A DNA stretch of 64,000 nt, from positions 62,001 to 126,000 of the forward strand of contig JAGQYM010000001.1 of the NCBI GenBank assembly GCA_020436085.1, given 5' to 3'. Both the position numbers and the translations under genes were made by a program. Below, piece by piece: positions 1 through 8,516 of the stretch (positions are counted from its first letter, which is position 1; each line of letters starts with the position of its first letter). Below the pieces are notes generated by a model that searched no databases, was not told the DNA's origin, and saw only the letters and a list, made by a program, of their open reading frames with translations. The DNA is from Cyclobacteriaceae bacterium. GTDB lineage: Bacteria; Bacteroidota; Bacteroidia; Cytophagales; Cyclobacteriaceae.

Positions 1-1
1 G

Positions 2-1087
2 GACTGGGATGACAAGGATAAGATGAAGATCCTGCTCGCGGAAAGCCTTATCAGTAGCTCTCTGCTGTTTCACGACAAACCCATAAGAGATCCGGAGGAG
101 CTCTCCAAATTAATGTCGAAGACACTGGATAGCATTGCGAAGTTTTACAACAATGTGTTCCCAGAACTGGCAACTTCTTCAAAGACTTTCTTCGGTAAAA
201 GAAAATCACCGCTTGAATTAGCTGAGAAAATTCTCGACAAGCGAATTGAAAGAACCTCCGAGTACAACGGAAACTTTTGGACACAGTTTTTTCACAACAG
301 CCTTCTTTTCCTCGACATTTTCATTTTTGGCCAGTGGATTCACACAAACGCTGATCGAATAGTGTCTGACTTTTTTAAGTATGAGAAAGAAGAGTTGCGA
401 TTCTCTGTGGTGAAGATCATTGCAGCTGCTGCCCATGCGAACACGAAGATCGAGTTCGAAGAACGGAAGCTACTGGAGTTCTTTTTACAAAGTGCCGGAC
501 TCTCTCCTGAGAAAAAGCGAGAAGCAGTGGAGATTTTTGAAAGAGGAGTGGAGATTGAAGAAATCAACTTGCCTACAAACAATTCATGGCTATTGAAAAA
601 ATACTTCCTTGAGATGGCCATCCTCACCATTTGGGCAGACAAGAAAGTTGAAGACGCAGAAAACAGATTTCTCGAAAGATTTAGTGAGAGTCTTGAATTT
701 CATGAAGATGATCTCGAAAACAGTATGATCGCCATCGAAGGCTTTGTACTGGAACACTGGGAGGAGCTCGGATACCTTCAAAACCGACAAGACTACAACG
801 AGGTGAGTGAAAAATTCATGAAGCGACTTTCAAAGCTTGCTGAAACTCATAAAACCAGAATCGTTAGCGAAGTACGCGAAAGCAAAAAACTCATGGAGCT
901 ATTGAGGAAAGCGAAAAGCAACGAGCTGAGTGAGGAAGAAAAGCATCAGGTACAAGAGATGATGTTCGTAGTGCTAAAGACCATTCCCACGTTCGTGATT
1001 ATTTCACTACCCCAGCGTTTCCTTACGCTGCCAGTGCTAATGAAAATACTTCCGACTACGATTTTCTCAGAGAGCCTGGAGGGCTAA
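2..1087 (+). CDS. LETM1-related biofilm-associated protein, 5' end outside window
   Basis: The frame is open to the window edge with no stop before the first Met at base 23, so the N-terminus probably lies upstream. Counting from that Met, residues about 125-245 form a helical TerB-like region with two related repeats (AAAHANTKIEFEERKLLE and AILTIWADKKVEDAENRFL). The C-terminus, with KSNELSEEEKHQVQ followed by VIISLPQRFLTLPVLMKILP, resembles the LETM1 ribosome-binding fold. This matches the Bacteroidota family named LETM1-related biofilm-associated protein. The exact function is not established; membrane or ribosome association is inferred. Its stop codon overlaps the stop codon of the convergent terC gene. 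Confidence 0.75.
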   Translation, partial: DWDDKDKMKILLAESLISSSLLFHDKPIRDPEELSKLMSKTLDSIAKFYNNVFPELATSSKTFFGKRKSPLELAEKILDKRIERTSEYNGNFWTQFFHNSLLFLDIFIFGQWIHTNADRIVSDFFKYEKEELRFSVVKIIAAAAHANTKIEFEERKLLEFFLQSAGLSPEKKREAVEIFERGVEIEEINLPTNNSWLLKKYFLEMAILTIWADKKVEDAENRFLERFSESLEFHEDDLENSMIAIEGFVLEHWEELGYLQNRQDYNEVSEKFMKRLSKLAETHKTRIVSEVRESKKLMELLRKAKSNELSEEEKHQVQEMMFVVLKTIPTFVIISLPQRFLTLPVLMKILPTTIFSESLEG

Positions 1088-2058
1088 GCGTCTAGTTCTT
1101 CGGATTTCTCCCTCTTAGGTATGATCACCGAGAAGATAATAGACATGGTGAGCGTAATCAGGATTACCGAAAAGCTTAACGTGACTGGCACATGCATGTC
1201 AAAGATCTCAAGCAGCATCTTAGCACCGATAAAGAAAAGAATAATTGACAAACCCTTTTGTAGTAGATAGAACTTGTCAATAATACCCGCCAGCAGGAAA
1301 AACATTGCTCGAAGACCAAGCACAGCAAAGATGTTTGAGGTATAAATCAGGAACTCATTTTGCGTAATCGCAAATGCTGCAGGGATAGAGTCAACCGCAA
1401 AGATCAGGTCAGTAGTTTCAATCAATACAATAACAAGGAACAGTGGCGTGAACATCATCTTTGGCTTCGTGATGATGAACTTGCCTCCCATATCATCTTT
1501 GGTCATCGGTAGGTACCTGCGACAAAGACGAAGCACCGGGTTTTTTTCGGGATCTATTTTCTCATCGCTATCGCCAAAATAAATCTTGATCCCTGAATAG
1601 ATCAGGAACACTCCGAACACATAGAGTATCCAGTGGAATTGGGCGATCAGCAGTGCTCCAACGAATATGAAAACTCCACGGAAAACAACTGCACCTAATA
1701 TTCCCCAGAACAGAATGTTGTGATAATACTCTTCCTTTACCGCAAAGTATTTTAAGATCAACAAGATGACAAAAATGTTATCAACCGAAAGAGCGTACTC
1801 GGTAAGGTAGGCTGAAAAATATTCAAGAGCTGCATCGGATCCACTGTCATCATACTTATAAACCAGATACCCAAAAGCAGTACTAACGATTACCCAAAAT
1901 ATGGATTGGTACAGGGCTGACTTTGTCGAGATTTTGTGCGCTGTTTTGTTAAAAACGCCAAGGTCGATAAGGAGAAAAAGGATGATAACAACCGCAAACA
2001 CTCCGAAAAGAATAGTCTCCGCCTGACTATGATTTCTGAACAGTGAGAAAAGGAGCAT
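1084..2058 (-). CDS. terC: TerC/Alx-family integral membrane protein
   Basis: This 324-residue protein has about eight or nine hydrophobic segments and both hallmark acidic membrane motifs of TerC proteins: EYALSVDNIFVIL near residues 87-99 and FAVDSIPAAFA near 222-232. The family is linked to tellurite resistance and, for Alx/MntP-like members, to manganese efflux or metal loading of exported proteins. Transport of a divalent metal across the inner membrane is the likely role, but the substrate cannot be read from sequence. It lies downstream of a Fur-family gene on the same strand, separated by an intrinsic terminator. It seems to have its own promoter, placed so that the terminator falls inside the terC leader. 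Confidence 0.88.
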   Translation of the reverse strand: MLLFSLFRNHSQAETILFGVFAVVIILFLLIDLGVFNKTAHKISTKSALYQSIFWVIVSTAFGYLVYKYDDSGSDAALEYFSAYLTEYALSVDNIFVILLILKYFAVKEEYYHNILFWGILGAVVFRGVFIFVGALLIAQFHWILYVFGVFLIYSGIKIYFGDSDEKIDPEKNPVLRLCRRYLPMTKDDMGGKFIITKPKMMFTPLFLVIVLIETTDLIFAVDSIPAAFAITQNEFLIYTSNIFAVLGLRAMFFLLAGIIDKFYLLQKGLSIILFFIGAKMLLEIFDMHVPVTLSFSVILITLTMSIIFSVIIPKREKSEELDA

Positions 2059-2087
2059 TTGGGCCGTTTTTCGCTATTTTTTGTGGT

Positions 2088-2135
2088 AAAAAAGAGGTGA
2101 TTATCGCTCTTAATTGAGACTGGTAATCACCTCTT
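2088..2135 (-). terminator. Intrinsic terminator or terC attenuator
   Basis: Perfect 12-bp inverted repeat: arms AAGAGGTGATTA at 2092-2103 and its complement at 2124-2135, with a 20-base loop. On the minus strand the stem is followed at once by six T residues (2093-2088, partly shared with the stem). It would end transcription of the gpmI to fur operon. Because a promoter-like box lies at 2152-2159, it would also sit in the terC leader. Confidence 0.85.
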
Positions 2136-2151
2136 AAAAGTTTCGTAGCTG

Positions 2152-2159
2152 CAAATATA
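2152..2159 (-). promoter_or_regulatory. Promoter -7 box upstream of terC
   Basis: On the minus strand this reads TATATTTG, matching the Bacteroidota -7 consensus TAnnTTTG. The same octamer precedes gpmI, yqeY, an amidohydrolase and a trans-sulfuration gene in this window. No convincing -33 TTG is placed upstream. Transcription would start near 2145, before the hairpin at 2135-2092. Confidence 0.5.
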
Positions 2160-2219
2160 AACTAATCCACAAAACTTACACGTGTGGGTAAATACGGTCC
2201 GGGACTGAAAGGAAACCGA

Positions 2220-2642
2220 TCAATTTTGTCTGCATGCAGAACATGTCCCCTGTATCAGAAGGTTGACCTCCGCAGCACGATATCCGGTAGGCAATGCAAT
2301 GACTGGAATCTCCACTTCGTCAAGACAACTGGTTTGTCCGCACTGCACACATTTGAAATGAACGTGGTCGTGATGATGCTCTTCCGTGGAACATAGGTTG
2401 TTGCACAACGCGTACTTCAGACCACCTGTGTCATCCAGGATTTTATGAATTATCCCCTTGTCGAGAAAGGTTTTAAGTGTACGATAAACAGTTACCCTAT
2501 CGAATGAAGTAGAAACTTCGTGTTCGATGTCCGAGTAAGAGAGTGCATGCTCATTCTTTAGAAACAGGCCTAGAATGGTCGTCCTGCTGATGGTGGATCT
2601 AAGTTTGCTATCCCGCAATATTTGTCCCTGTAGGCGCCTCAT
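2220..2642 (-). CDS. Fur-family metal-responsive transcriptional regulator
   Basis: This 140-residue protein has an N-terminal winged helix (SFDRVTVYRTLKTFLDKGII is the family recognition-helix region). The C-terminal metal-binding half carries HHHDHVHFKC near residues 88-97 and the two Cys pairs CVQC and CSAC of the structural zinc site. Such proteins are dimeric repressors (Fur, Zur or PerR types); which metal or signal is used cannot be decided by eye. The gene is last in the gpmI - lipoprotein - ABC operon and its start overlaps the ABC gene by 35 bases. No other plausible Met lies nearby, so the overlap is kept. Confidence 0.85.
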   Translation of the reverse strand: MRRLQGQILRDSKLRSTISRTTILGLFLKNEHALSYSDIEHEVSTSFDRVTVYRTLKTFLDKGIIHKILDDTGGLKYALCNNLCSTEEHHHDHVHFKCVQCGQTSCLDEVEIPVIALPTGYRAAEVNLLIQGTCSACRQN

Positions 2643-4425
2643 CTGTCTCGAACTGCAACTTTAGCAAGTTACTATAAATACCATTATTGAGTGCACTTAG
2701 TTCACGGTGCGTGCCTGATTCCGCGATCCTGCCATCCTTAATTACAAATATTCGATCGACCTGCCTGACCGTGCTGAGTCGGTGAGCAATAACGATAGTT
2801 GTTCTCCCCTCCATCAAACGCTCCAACGCGTTTTGCACAAGCCGTTCGGAGGCAGCATCCAGTGATGATGTTGCCTCATCCAGAATAAGAATCTTTGGGT
2901 CTTTGAGAATTGCCCGAGCTATCGCAATACGCTGACGCTGTCCACCTGATAACTTAACTCCTCGGTCACCGACCAGCGTATCAAACTTTTCCGGGAAAGA
3001 CAAAATGAACTCAATGGCATTGGCCCTTGTGGCCGCTTCTTCAATCTCTTTATCTGATGCCTGCGGATTGCCATAGGCAATGTTCTCACGAATGGTGCCA
3101 CCAAATAAAATCACCTCTTGCGGAACAATTGCAATGTTGGAACGGTACGCTGTCAAGGGGTAAAGATTGATATCCGTTTCGTCCACAAGAATGTTGCCTT
3201 TCGTCCCTTGATAAAAGCGGAGCAATAGGCTCGTAATAGTAGATTTTCCTGAACCACTCGGGCCCACCAATGCGATTTTTTCACCTGGCGCAATATGAAA
3301 ACTCACCTGATGCAAAACTTGAACGTCTCTTCTCGTAGGGTATGCAAAGTCAACATTGGAAAATCTAATGTCTCCCTTGAGTTTCAGCTCGTCCTCATCC
3401 TTTCCTCTTTCATCCCCTTCCGACAAAATTTCCAATACACGCTCCGAAGCTCCGATGGATTTCTGCAGCTGCCCATAGATGTCTCCGAGCCCTGCAATAG
3501 AACCTCCGATAAAAGTGGTATACAATACGAACGAAAACAGTTCTCCAACGGTAACATCTCCAGATTGCACAAGCAAAGCACCATACCACGACACTGCGAC
3601 TATACCCCCAAACAATGCCAAAATTGTAAAAGAGATAAAGAGGCCTCTGTATTTTGAGGCGTGCAGCGCAACACGCACAACTTCTCTCAATGACTTCTTG
3701 TAACGTAGTGTTTCAAACAACTCGTTGGTAAATGCCTTGACCACACTCACGGACTGAAGCGTTTCCTCCACAATAACATTTGCACTTGCTAGTTGATCTT
3801 GCGTTTTCCTTGATAGTTTCCGGATAAACTTTCCAAAAATCAAGGCGGCCAATACCAATAGCGGAAAGGTCAATAGCATGAACAAGGTCAACTTAGGTGT
3901 GAGAACAAATATGACGACCGTGCCGGCAATGAGCACCACGATTTGTCTTAGCAACTCAGATAGCGTTACCGTGAACGTATCTTGCAAGGTGCCAACATCC
4001 GATGTAATGCGACTGATGAGCTCTCCGATTCTTCGCTCATCAAAGAACTTCATCGGAAGCCAAAGCATTTTTTCATATAAAGACAGGCGAATGTCAGCGA
4101 GGGTTTTCTCACTTACAATGGCAAATGTGTAAACCCGGATGAATGAAAAGACACTCTGAACGAGAAGGATGCCGATTAAAGCAAGAGCAATATGGTTGAT
4201 GCTCGTTAAAAAGAATCCCCCCTTTCCTGAGGCAACATCGAGCAGTTTACCTGCGAAGTAAGGAAATGATAGCAGAGTAACACTCGACAACATCAGGCAG
4301 ACGATTCCAACAGTCAGAACCGATCGGTAAGGTTTCACGAACCTGAAGATTCCGATCAGCCTCGCGAATCCCTCTTTGGTAATTTTTGGTTTGTCTTCTC
4401 CAGACCCGGTATCTCGCTTCGCCAC
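2608..4425 (-). CDS. ABC transporter half-molecule, fused permease and ATPase (MsbA/LmrA type)
   Basis: This 605-residue protein has an N-terminal exporter membrane domain of about six helices (residues 30-320) and a C-terminal ATPase. The ATPase shows Walker A GPSGSGKST (388-396), signature LSGGQ (492-496), Walker B ILILDE (D516) and the switch His in IAHRLS (548). Such half-transporters act as homodimers or heterodimers in the inner membrane and export lipids, peptides or drugs. MsbA-like lipid flipping is possible but not shown. It sits 14 bases after a lipoprotein gene and overlaps the Fur-family gene, so it is co-transcribed with both. Confidence 0.9.
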   Translation of the reverse strand: MAKRDTGSGEDKPKITKEGFARLIGIFRFVKPYRSVLTVGIVCLMLSSVTLLSFPYFAGKLLDVASGKGGFFLTSINHIALALIGILLVQSVFSFIRVYTFAIVSEKTLADIRLSLYEKMLWLPMKFFDERRIGELISRITSDVGTLQDTFTVTLSELLRQIVVLIAGTVVIFVLTPKLTLFMLLTFPLLVLAALIFGKFIRKLSRKTQDQLASANVIVEETLQSVSVVKAFTNELFETLRYKKSLREVVRVALHASKYRGLFISFTILALFGGIVAVSWYGALLVQSGDVTVGELFSFVLYTTFIGGSIAGLGDIYGQLQKSIGASERVLEILSEGDERGKDEDELKLKGDIRFSNVDFAYPTRRDVQVLHQVSFHIAPGEKIALVGPSGSGKSTITSLLLRFYQGTKGNILVDETDINLYPLTAYRSNIAIVPQEVILFGGTIRENIAYGNPQASDKEIEEAATRANAIEFILSFPEKFDTLVGDRGVKLSGGQRQRIAIARAILKDPKILILDEATSSLDAASERLVQNALERLMEGRTTIVIAHRLSTVRQVDRIFVIKDGRIAESGTHRELSALNNGIYSNLLKLQFETDEAPTGTNIAG

Positions 4426-4439
4426 CTATGCCGCTGTCT

Positions 4440-5015
4440 TCAATAGTTGATTTTAGATTCTATCAAGAAGTTCACACTATCACGCAACATCATCTTTTGA
4501 ACGCCTTGAATGCTGTAGCCAGTCAATGACAGTTTTGACTGATGTTCTTCAAAATGAAGTATCAACTTCTTGGATGCAAAAAATAAGGCATTCTGATCTG
4601 TAATAACTGCTTCAATTTTGCGCAACTTTTCTATGTTGTCCTGATAATAAACGTCAAGAGACTTTACGGGAATGTTTCTCTCCGTACTAAAGCGTTTGAT
4701 TTTTAGATTGCTGCGACTATCGTCCAATCCTTCCTCAATACTATAAGCATCTTTGTAAATCGGCTTGTTGATATTACCGATCTGGAGAAAAGCATCAAGT
4801 TCATTCGCCCATTGAGCACTGTCAGGCACAAAAGATGATATATCATTTGCTGCCCCGACCTCTGCTTTCTTTTCAACCGAAGCTCCCGACTTCTTCAGTA
4901 TGTCAATTTGTTGATCAATGAGTTGATCGATCTCAAAAAACGGATCTGTGTTTTTTGACTTCTCCGCACATCCGATCACAAAAAATAATATCGCAAGAAA
5001 TCCTACTGCCTTCAT
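4440..5015 (-). CDS. Lipoprotein of unknown function
   Basis: The 191-residue product starts with a short signal peptide and the lipobox FVIGC, giving a lipid-anchored Cys at about residue 16. The remainder is mostly helical and polar, with no family recognised. Its start overlaps the gpmI stop in an ATGA arrangement, which suggests translational coupling. It is followed 14 bases later by the ABC exporter gene. The position hints at a periplasmic partner of that exporter, but this is inference from gene order only. Confidence 0.75.
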   Translation of the reverse strand: MKAVGFLAILFFVIGCAEKSKNTDPFFEIDQLIDQQIDILKKSGASVEKKAEVGAANDISSFVPDSAQWANELDAFLQIGNINKPIYKDAYSIEEGLDDSRSNLKIKRFSTERNIPVKSLDVYYQDNIEKLRKIEAVITDQNALFFASKKLILHFEEHQSKLSLTGYSIQGVQKMMLRDSVNFLIESKINY

Positions 5016-6538
5016 CCCTCAATCAAAATTTCTCCGGTCATCTCAGCGGGCTGTTGAACTCCCATTAGTTTTAAAATGGTAGGGGCAAGATCGCCAAGCT
5101 TACCGTCTTTTACCTTTCCCTTGTAGTCAGATGATACAATAATACAAGGTACCAGGTTGGTAGTGTGTGCAGTATTCGGAGTACCGTCATCATTGATCAT
5201 GATATCCGCATTTCCATGATCTGCGATAATAATTGTCGCATACCCATTCCTCAACGCGGCCTCGGTCACCGCCTCATTGCACTGATCTACTGTTTCACAG
5301 GCCTTTATGCCCGCACTGAAAACACCGGTATGACCTACCATATCCGGGTTGGCAAAATTCAGACAGATGAAGTCAGCAGATTTTTTCTCAAGCTCAGGAA
5401 TAATCTTGTCACGGATATCGTACGCACTCATCTCTGGTTTAAGATCGTAGGTAGCCACCTTGGGGGAGGGGCACAAAATACGCGACTCTCCGGGGAATGG
5501 CTCCTCACGTCCTCCTGAAAAGAAAAACGTAACATGAGGATATTTTTCTGTCTCCGCGATGCGAATTTGTTTCTTATTCGCGTTTGCCAACACCTCGCCT
5601 AGCGTGTTATTCAAATTATCCTTTTCAAAAATCACCTTCACCCCTTTGAATGAGTCATCGTAGCTCGTCATGGTGACATAATAGAGAGGCAGTTTCTGCA
5701 TTCCAAATTCAGGATAATCTTCCTGGGTCAATGCCATGGTGATCTGGCGACCGCGATCTGTTCTGAAATTAAAGCAAATGACAACATCGTCTTCCTTTAT
5801 AGCTGCCACAGGCGAACCGTCAGAAGACGTTAGTACAATCGGTTTAATAAACTCATCAGTAACTTCCGAAGCATATGATTCCTCAATTGCTTTGATGGGA
5901 TCGGTGGCCTTCTTTCCTTCCCCCTTTACCAGCGCATTGTAAGCGAGCTTCACACGCTCCCAACGCTTGTCACGATCCATCGCATAATATCGCCCAACAA
6001 TGGTCGCCAACTTGCCACACGTTTTATTCATATGAGCGATCAGGTCTTGTAAAAATCCGAGTCCACTTTTTGGGTCGGTGTCGCGGCCATCCGTGAAAGC
6101 GTGAACAAAGACATCCTTCAATCCCTTTTGATCTGCAATTGAGCACAGCGCTTTTAAATGTTTGATATGCGAGTGAACGCCTCCGTCAGAAACCAAACCA
6201 ATTAAATGAACTGCCTTGTTACGCTCTTTAGCATAATTGAGAGCATCGTTCAAAATCGAATTCGCATCCAGTTCCTTGTCCTCAATAGCTTTGTTTACCC
6301 GTACAAGATCCTGATAAACCACCCGGCCTGCGCCAATATTCATGTGACCTACTTCAGAATTTCCCATTTGCCCCTCAGGAAGACCTACTGCCAGACCTGA
6401 TGCCTGCAGCTTACCATGAGGGTACTTTTGGTATAAAGAGTTTATATAGGGTGTTTTGGCGTGGTCAATTGCTGATACCTTTTTATTGGTAGCAATTCCC
6501 CAACCATCCAAAATCATAAGCAAGACTCTTTTGTCCAT
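5012..6538 (-). CDS. gpmI: 2,3-bisphosphoglycerate-independent phosphoglycerate mutase
   Basis: This 508-residue, full-length enzyme interconverts 3- and 2-phosphoglycerate in glycolysis and gluconeogenesis. It belongs to the alkaline phosphatase superfamily and needs two metal ions. Visible signatures are DGWG at 11-14, the nucleophile Ser in GNSEVGHMNIGAGR (S61), DGRDT for substrate binding and DHGNAD near residue 440 for metal binding. A TATATTTG promoter box lies 19 bases before the start codon. It is the first gene of the operon gpmI - lipoprotein - ABC - fur. Confidence 0.97.
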   Translation of the reverse strand: MDKRVLLMILDGWGIATNKKVSAIDHAKTPYINSLYQKYPHGKLQASGLAVGLPEGQMGNSEVGHMNIGAGRVVYQDLVRVNKAIEDKELDANSILNDALNYAKERNKAVHLIGLVSDGGVHSHIKHLKALCSIADQKGLKDVFVHAFTDGRDTDPKSGLGFLQDLIAHMNKTCGKLATIVGRYYAMDRDKRWERVKLAYNALVKGEGKKATDPIKAIEESYASEVTDEFIKPIVLTSSDGSPVAAIKEDDVVICFNFRTDRGRQITMALTQEDYPEFGMQKLPLYYVTMTSYDDSFKGVKVIFEKDNLNNTLGEVLANANKKQIRIAETEKYPHVTFFFSGGREEPFPGESRILCPSPKVATYDLKPEMSAYDIRDKIIPELEKKSADFICLNFANPDMVGHTGVFSAGIKACETVDQCNEAVTEAALRNGYATIIIADHGNADIMINDDGTPNTAHTTNLVPCIIVSSDYKGKVKDGKLGDLAPTILKLMGVQQPAEMTGEILIEG

Positions 6539-6556
6539 AACTCAACAAATAAGTGG

Positions 6557-6564
6557 CAAATATA
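6557..6564 (-). promoter_or_regulatory. Promoter -7 box of the gpmI operon
   Basis: Minus-strand TATATTTG (TAnnTTTG consensus) lies 18 bases before the gpmI ATG, implying a leader of about 10 bases. No clear -33 element is seen. Confidence 0.6.
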
Positions 6565-6648
6565 ACCCCACAAGACAGGATAATTACTGTTAATCACCTC
6601 AATTACATCTTTAACAAATGTTAGGTTCTTCGTTTGTCCTGTTTATTT

Positions 6649-6678
6649 TTTGGGATGTCATTTAATGGCATAATTTTG
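6649..6678 (+). promoter_or_regulatory. Promoter of the DUF4783-nadC pair
   Basis: TTTG at 6649-6652, an 18-base spacer, then TAATTTTG at 6671-6678, matching the Bacteroidota -33/-7 pattern. The ATG follows 17 bases later. Confidence 0.65.
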
Positions 6679-6695
6679 GTCAGATAATATATATC

Positions 6696-7097
6696 ATGAA
6701 GAATAGAATACTGTTTGCAGGAGTACTTTGGATTGCGCTTTGCGCTTTCGCCCAAAGTTCATTTGGACAGGAGGCTATATTTGATCCCATTCGTGACGTT
6801 ATCAAAACCGGAAGCGCGAAGGAGATCGCAAAACATTTAAATCAAAACGTAGAAATTAACATTGAGGGAAACGTGAATACCTATAGTAAGGCGCAGGCCG
6901 AGTTTGTGTTTCGCGATTTCTTTAAGAAACATCCACCGACCAGCTTCAACATTGTGCACAAAGGTGCGTCAAAGGGTGGCCAGCAGTTTGCCATCGGACG
7001 ATATGTGAGCGATAAGGACAGCTACAACGTGCTTATGCTGGTGAAAGAGGTAGGTTCAGTGCACCTCATCCACGAAATCAGTTTTGTAAAAGAATGA
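6696..7097 (+). CDS. Secreted DUF4783-type protein
   Basis: This 133-residue protein has a clear signal peptide (cleavage probably after SFGQ, near residue 24) and a compact SnoaL/NTF2-like body. It resembles the DUF4783 family, small periplasmic proteins often found directly upstream of nadC in Bacteroidota. Its stop overlaps the nadC start by 4 bases (ATGA), so the two are translated in tandem. The function is not known; nothing in the sequence ties it chemically to NAD synthesis. Confidence 0.75.
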   Translation: MKNRILFAGVLWIALCAFAQSSFGQEAIFDPIRDVIKTGSAKEIAKHLNQNVEINIEGNVNTYSKAQAEFVFRDFFKKHPPTSFNIVHKGASKGGQQFAIGRYVSDKDSYNVLMLVKEVGSVHLIHEISFVKE

Positions 7098-7954
7098 GGC
7101 CATGGTACGTCACGGATGAAGCCATAGATCATTTCATTCATGCAGCGTTGGCGGAAGATATTGGCGAGGGAGACCACTCTTCTTTGGCATCAGTTCCGGA
7201 AAAAGCAACCAACAAGGCCGCTCTTCTTATTAAAGACGATGGCGTTATTGCCGGGCTCGAATTGGCTGAATCCATTTTCAAACAGTTTGATCCTTCCTTA
7301 AAAATTACTTTTAGTAAAAAGGATGGAGATTCAATAAAAAGAGGAGAAACTGCCTTTGAGGTTTCTGGCTCCGCCCGATCTATTCTTTCTACAGAAAGGC
7401 TAGTCCTCAATTGCATGCAGCGCATGAGTGGCATAGCGACTTACACACAAAAGCTATGCAAACTCATTGAAGGCACACCAGCGAAACTGATGGACACCAG
7501 AAAGACCACACCAAATTTCCGTTTGGGAGAAAAGTGGGCCGTGTACATTGGCGGTGGTGTGAATCACCGCTTTGCGCTATACGACATGATCATGCTGAAA
7601 GACAATCACATTGACATGGCTGGTGGCATTGGCAACGCAATCAAAAACACGAGAGAATATATTGCATCAACAGGTAAATCATTGAAGATTGAGATCGAGA
7701 CTCGCTCGTTGAAAGAAGTGCAGGAAGTGGTGAGCATTGGTGGCGTTGACATCATTATGCTCGATAACATGGATGTGTCCACGATGCGGCAAGCCCTGGA
7801 TTTGATTCAAGGGAAATTTAAGACCGAAGCAAGTGGTGGCATCACCGAAAAAACACTTCGATCCGTAGCAGAATGTGGTGTCGATTATATCTCTATTGGC
7901 GCATTAACCCACTCTGTGAGAAGCCTCGATTTAAGTCTGAAAGTGGTCGAATAA
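7094..7954 (+). CDS. nadC: Nicotinate-nucleotide pyrophosphorylase (carboxylating), quinolinate phosphoribosyltransferase
   Basis: The 286-residue protein joins quinolinate and PRPP to give nicotinate mononucleotide, CO2 and pyrophosphate in de novo NAD synthesis. Family motifs are present: EDIGEGDHSS near the N-terminus, LNCMQRMSGIAT, MDTRKTTPNFR for substrate binding, and the C-terminal barrel pieces IMLDNM and ASGGI. Length is normal for the family. It is coupled to the upstream DUF4783 gene; no other NAD gene lies beside it, though an NAD kinase gene is at about 42 kb. Confidence 0.96.
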   Translation: MRPWYVTDEAIDHFIHAALAEDIGEGDHSSLASVPEKATNKAALLIKDDGVIAGLELAESIFKQFDPSLKITFSKKDGDSIKRGETAFEVSGSARSILSTERLVLNCMQRMSGIATYTQKLCKLIEGTPAKLMDTRKTTPNFRLGEKWAVYIGGGVNHRFALYDMIMLKDNHIDMAGGIGNAIKNTREYIASTGKSLKIEIETRSLKEVQEVVSIGGVDIIMLDNMDVSTMRQALDLIQGKFKTEASGGITEKTLRSVAECGVDYISIGALTHSVRSLDLSLKVVE

Positions 7955-7979
7955 ACTTTCACACACGGCCTAAACTGGC

Positions 7980-7987
7980 TAATTTTG
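7980..7987 (+). promoter_or_regulatory. Promoter -7 box upstream of the YcxB-like gene
   Basis: TAATTTTG matches TAnnTTTG and lies 29 bases before the ATG at 8017, just after the nadC stop. No good -33 element is visible. Confidence 0.45.
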
Positions 7988-8016
7988 CCCACCATTTTAA
8001 AGATTGAGCTGATCCC

Positions 8017-8490
8017 ATGATCGTAAAGACAAAAAATTACCGCCTCGAAAAAGGTGCTTACATAAAATTGGCTATGAGGAACATCCTGAAACAGCAGTGG
8101 TGGGTGTGGCTGATTGTGGCTGCTATTTGTCTCGGCTATGTGTGGATCGCGAGTATCTGGTGGTTCATTGGCGCATTCATTGGCGCAGCACTTTATCTCC
8201 TCTTTTGGTGGGTTCAGTTTTATGGTGTGACTCAATTGGAGCAAGGCAAGATGTTGTTCGAAAGATTGTCCTACGAGATCAACAGCCAACAAGTGATGAT
8301 CAAGGTGAGTCCCCGCGAGGGCATGCCCATGAAGTGGGATCAAATCAAGCGAGCATCAATTGGTAAAGACTATTTTTTGTTGATGGTGAATAAGGCACAG
8401 TTGATTCACCTCCCTTTCAAAATTTTCAACACCGAAAACGAAAGGAAGTTTGTCACCAGTATTCTAAAGACTAAAGGATTCGTTAAGTAG
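8017..8490 (+). CDS. YcxB-like membrane protein
   Basis: This 157-residue protein has a short cytoplasmic N-terminus, two closely spaced Trp-rich transmembrane helices (about residues 30-70) and a C-terminal beta-rich domain. The latter ends with the PFKIFNTENERKFVTSILK pattern typical of YcxB-like proteins, where a motif near PMKWDQIKRA also recurs. The family has no assigned biochemical function. It lies between nadC and recX on the same strand with its own likely promoter. Confidence 0.6.
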   Translation: MIVKTKNYRLEKGAYIKLAMRNILKQQWWVWLIVAAICLGYVWIASIWWFIGAFIGAALYLLFWWVQFYGVTQLEQGKMLFERLSYEINSQQVMIKVSPREGMPMKWDQIKRASIGKDYFLLMVNKAQLIHLPFKIFNTENERKFVTSILKTKGFVK

Positions 8491-8516
8491 TTCGTTGTTG
8501 ATTTACTAAAGACAAG

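Noticed and set aside
2056-2150. yybP-ykoY manganese riboswitch before terC
   Set aside because: Only one hairpin with a T-run is visible, and the conserved riboswitch loop sequences are not recognisable.
8097-8366. 89-residue frame inside the YcxB-like gene
   Set aside because: It is fully contained in a gene with a recognisable family pattern and reads as random sequence.
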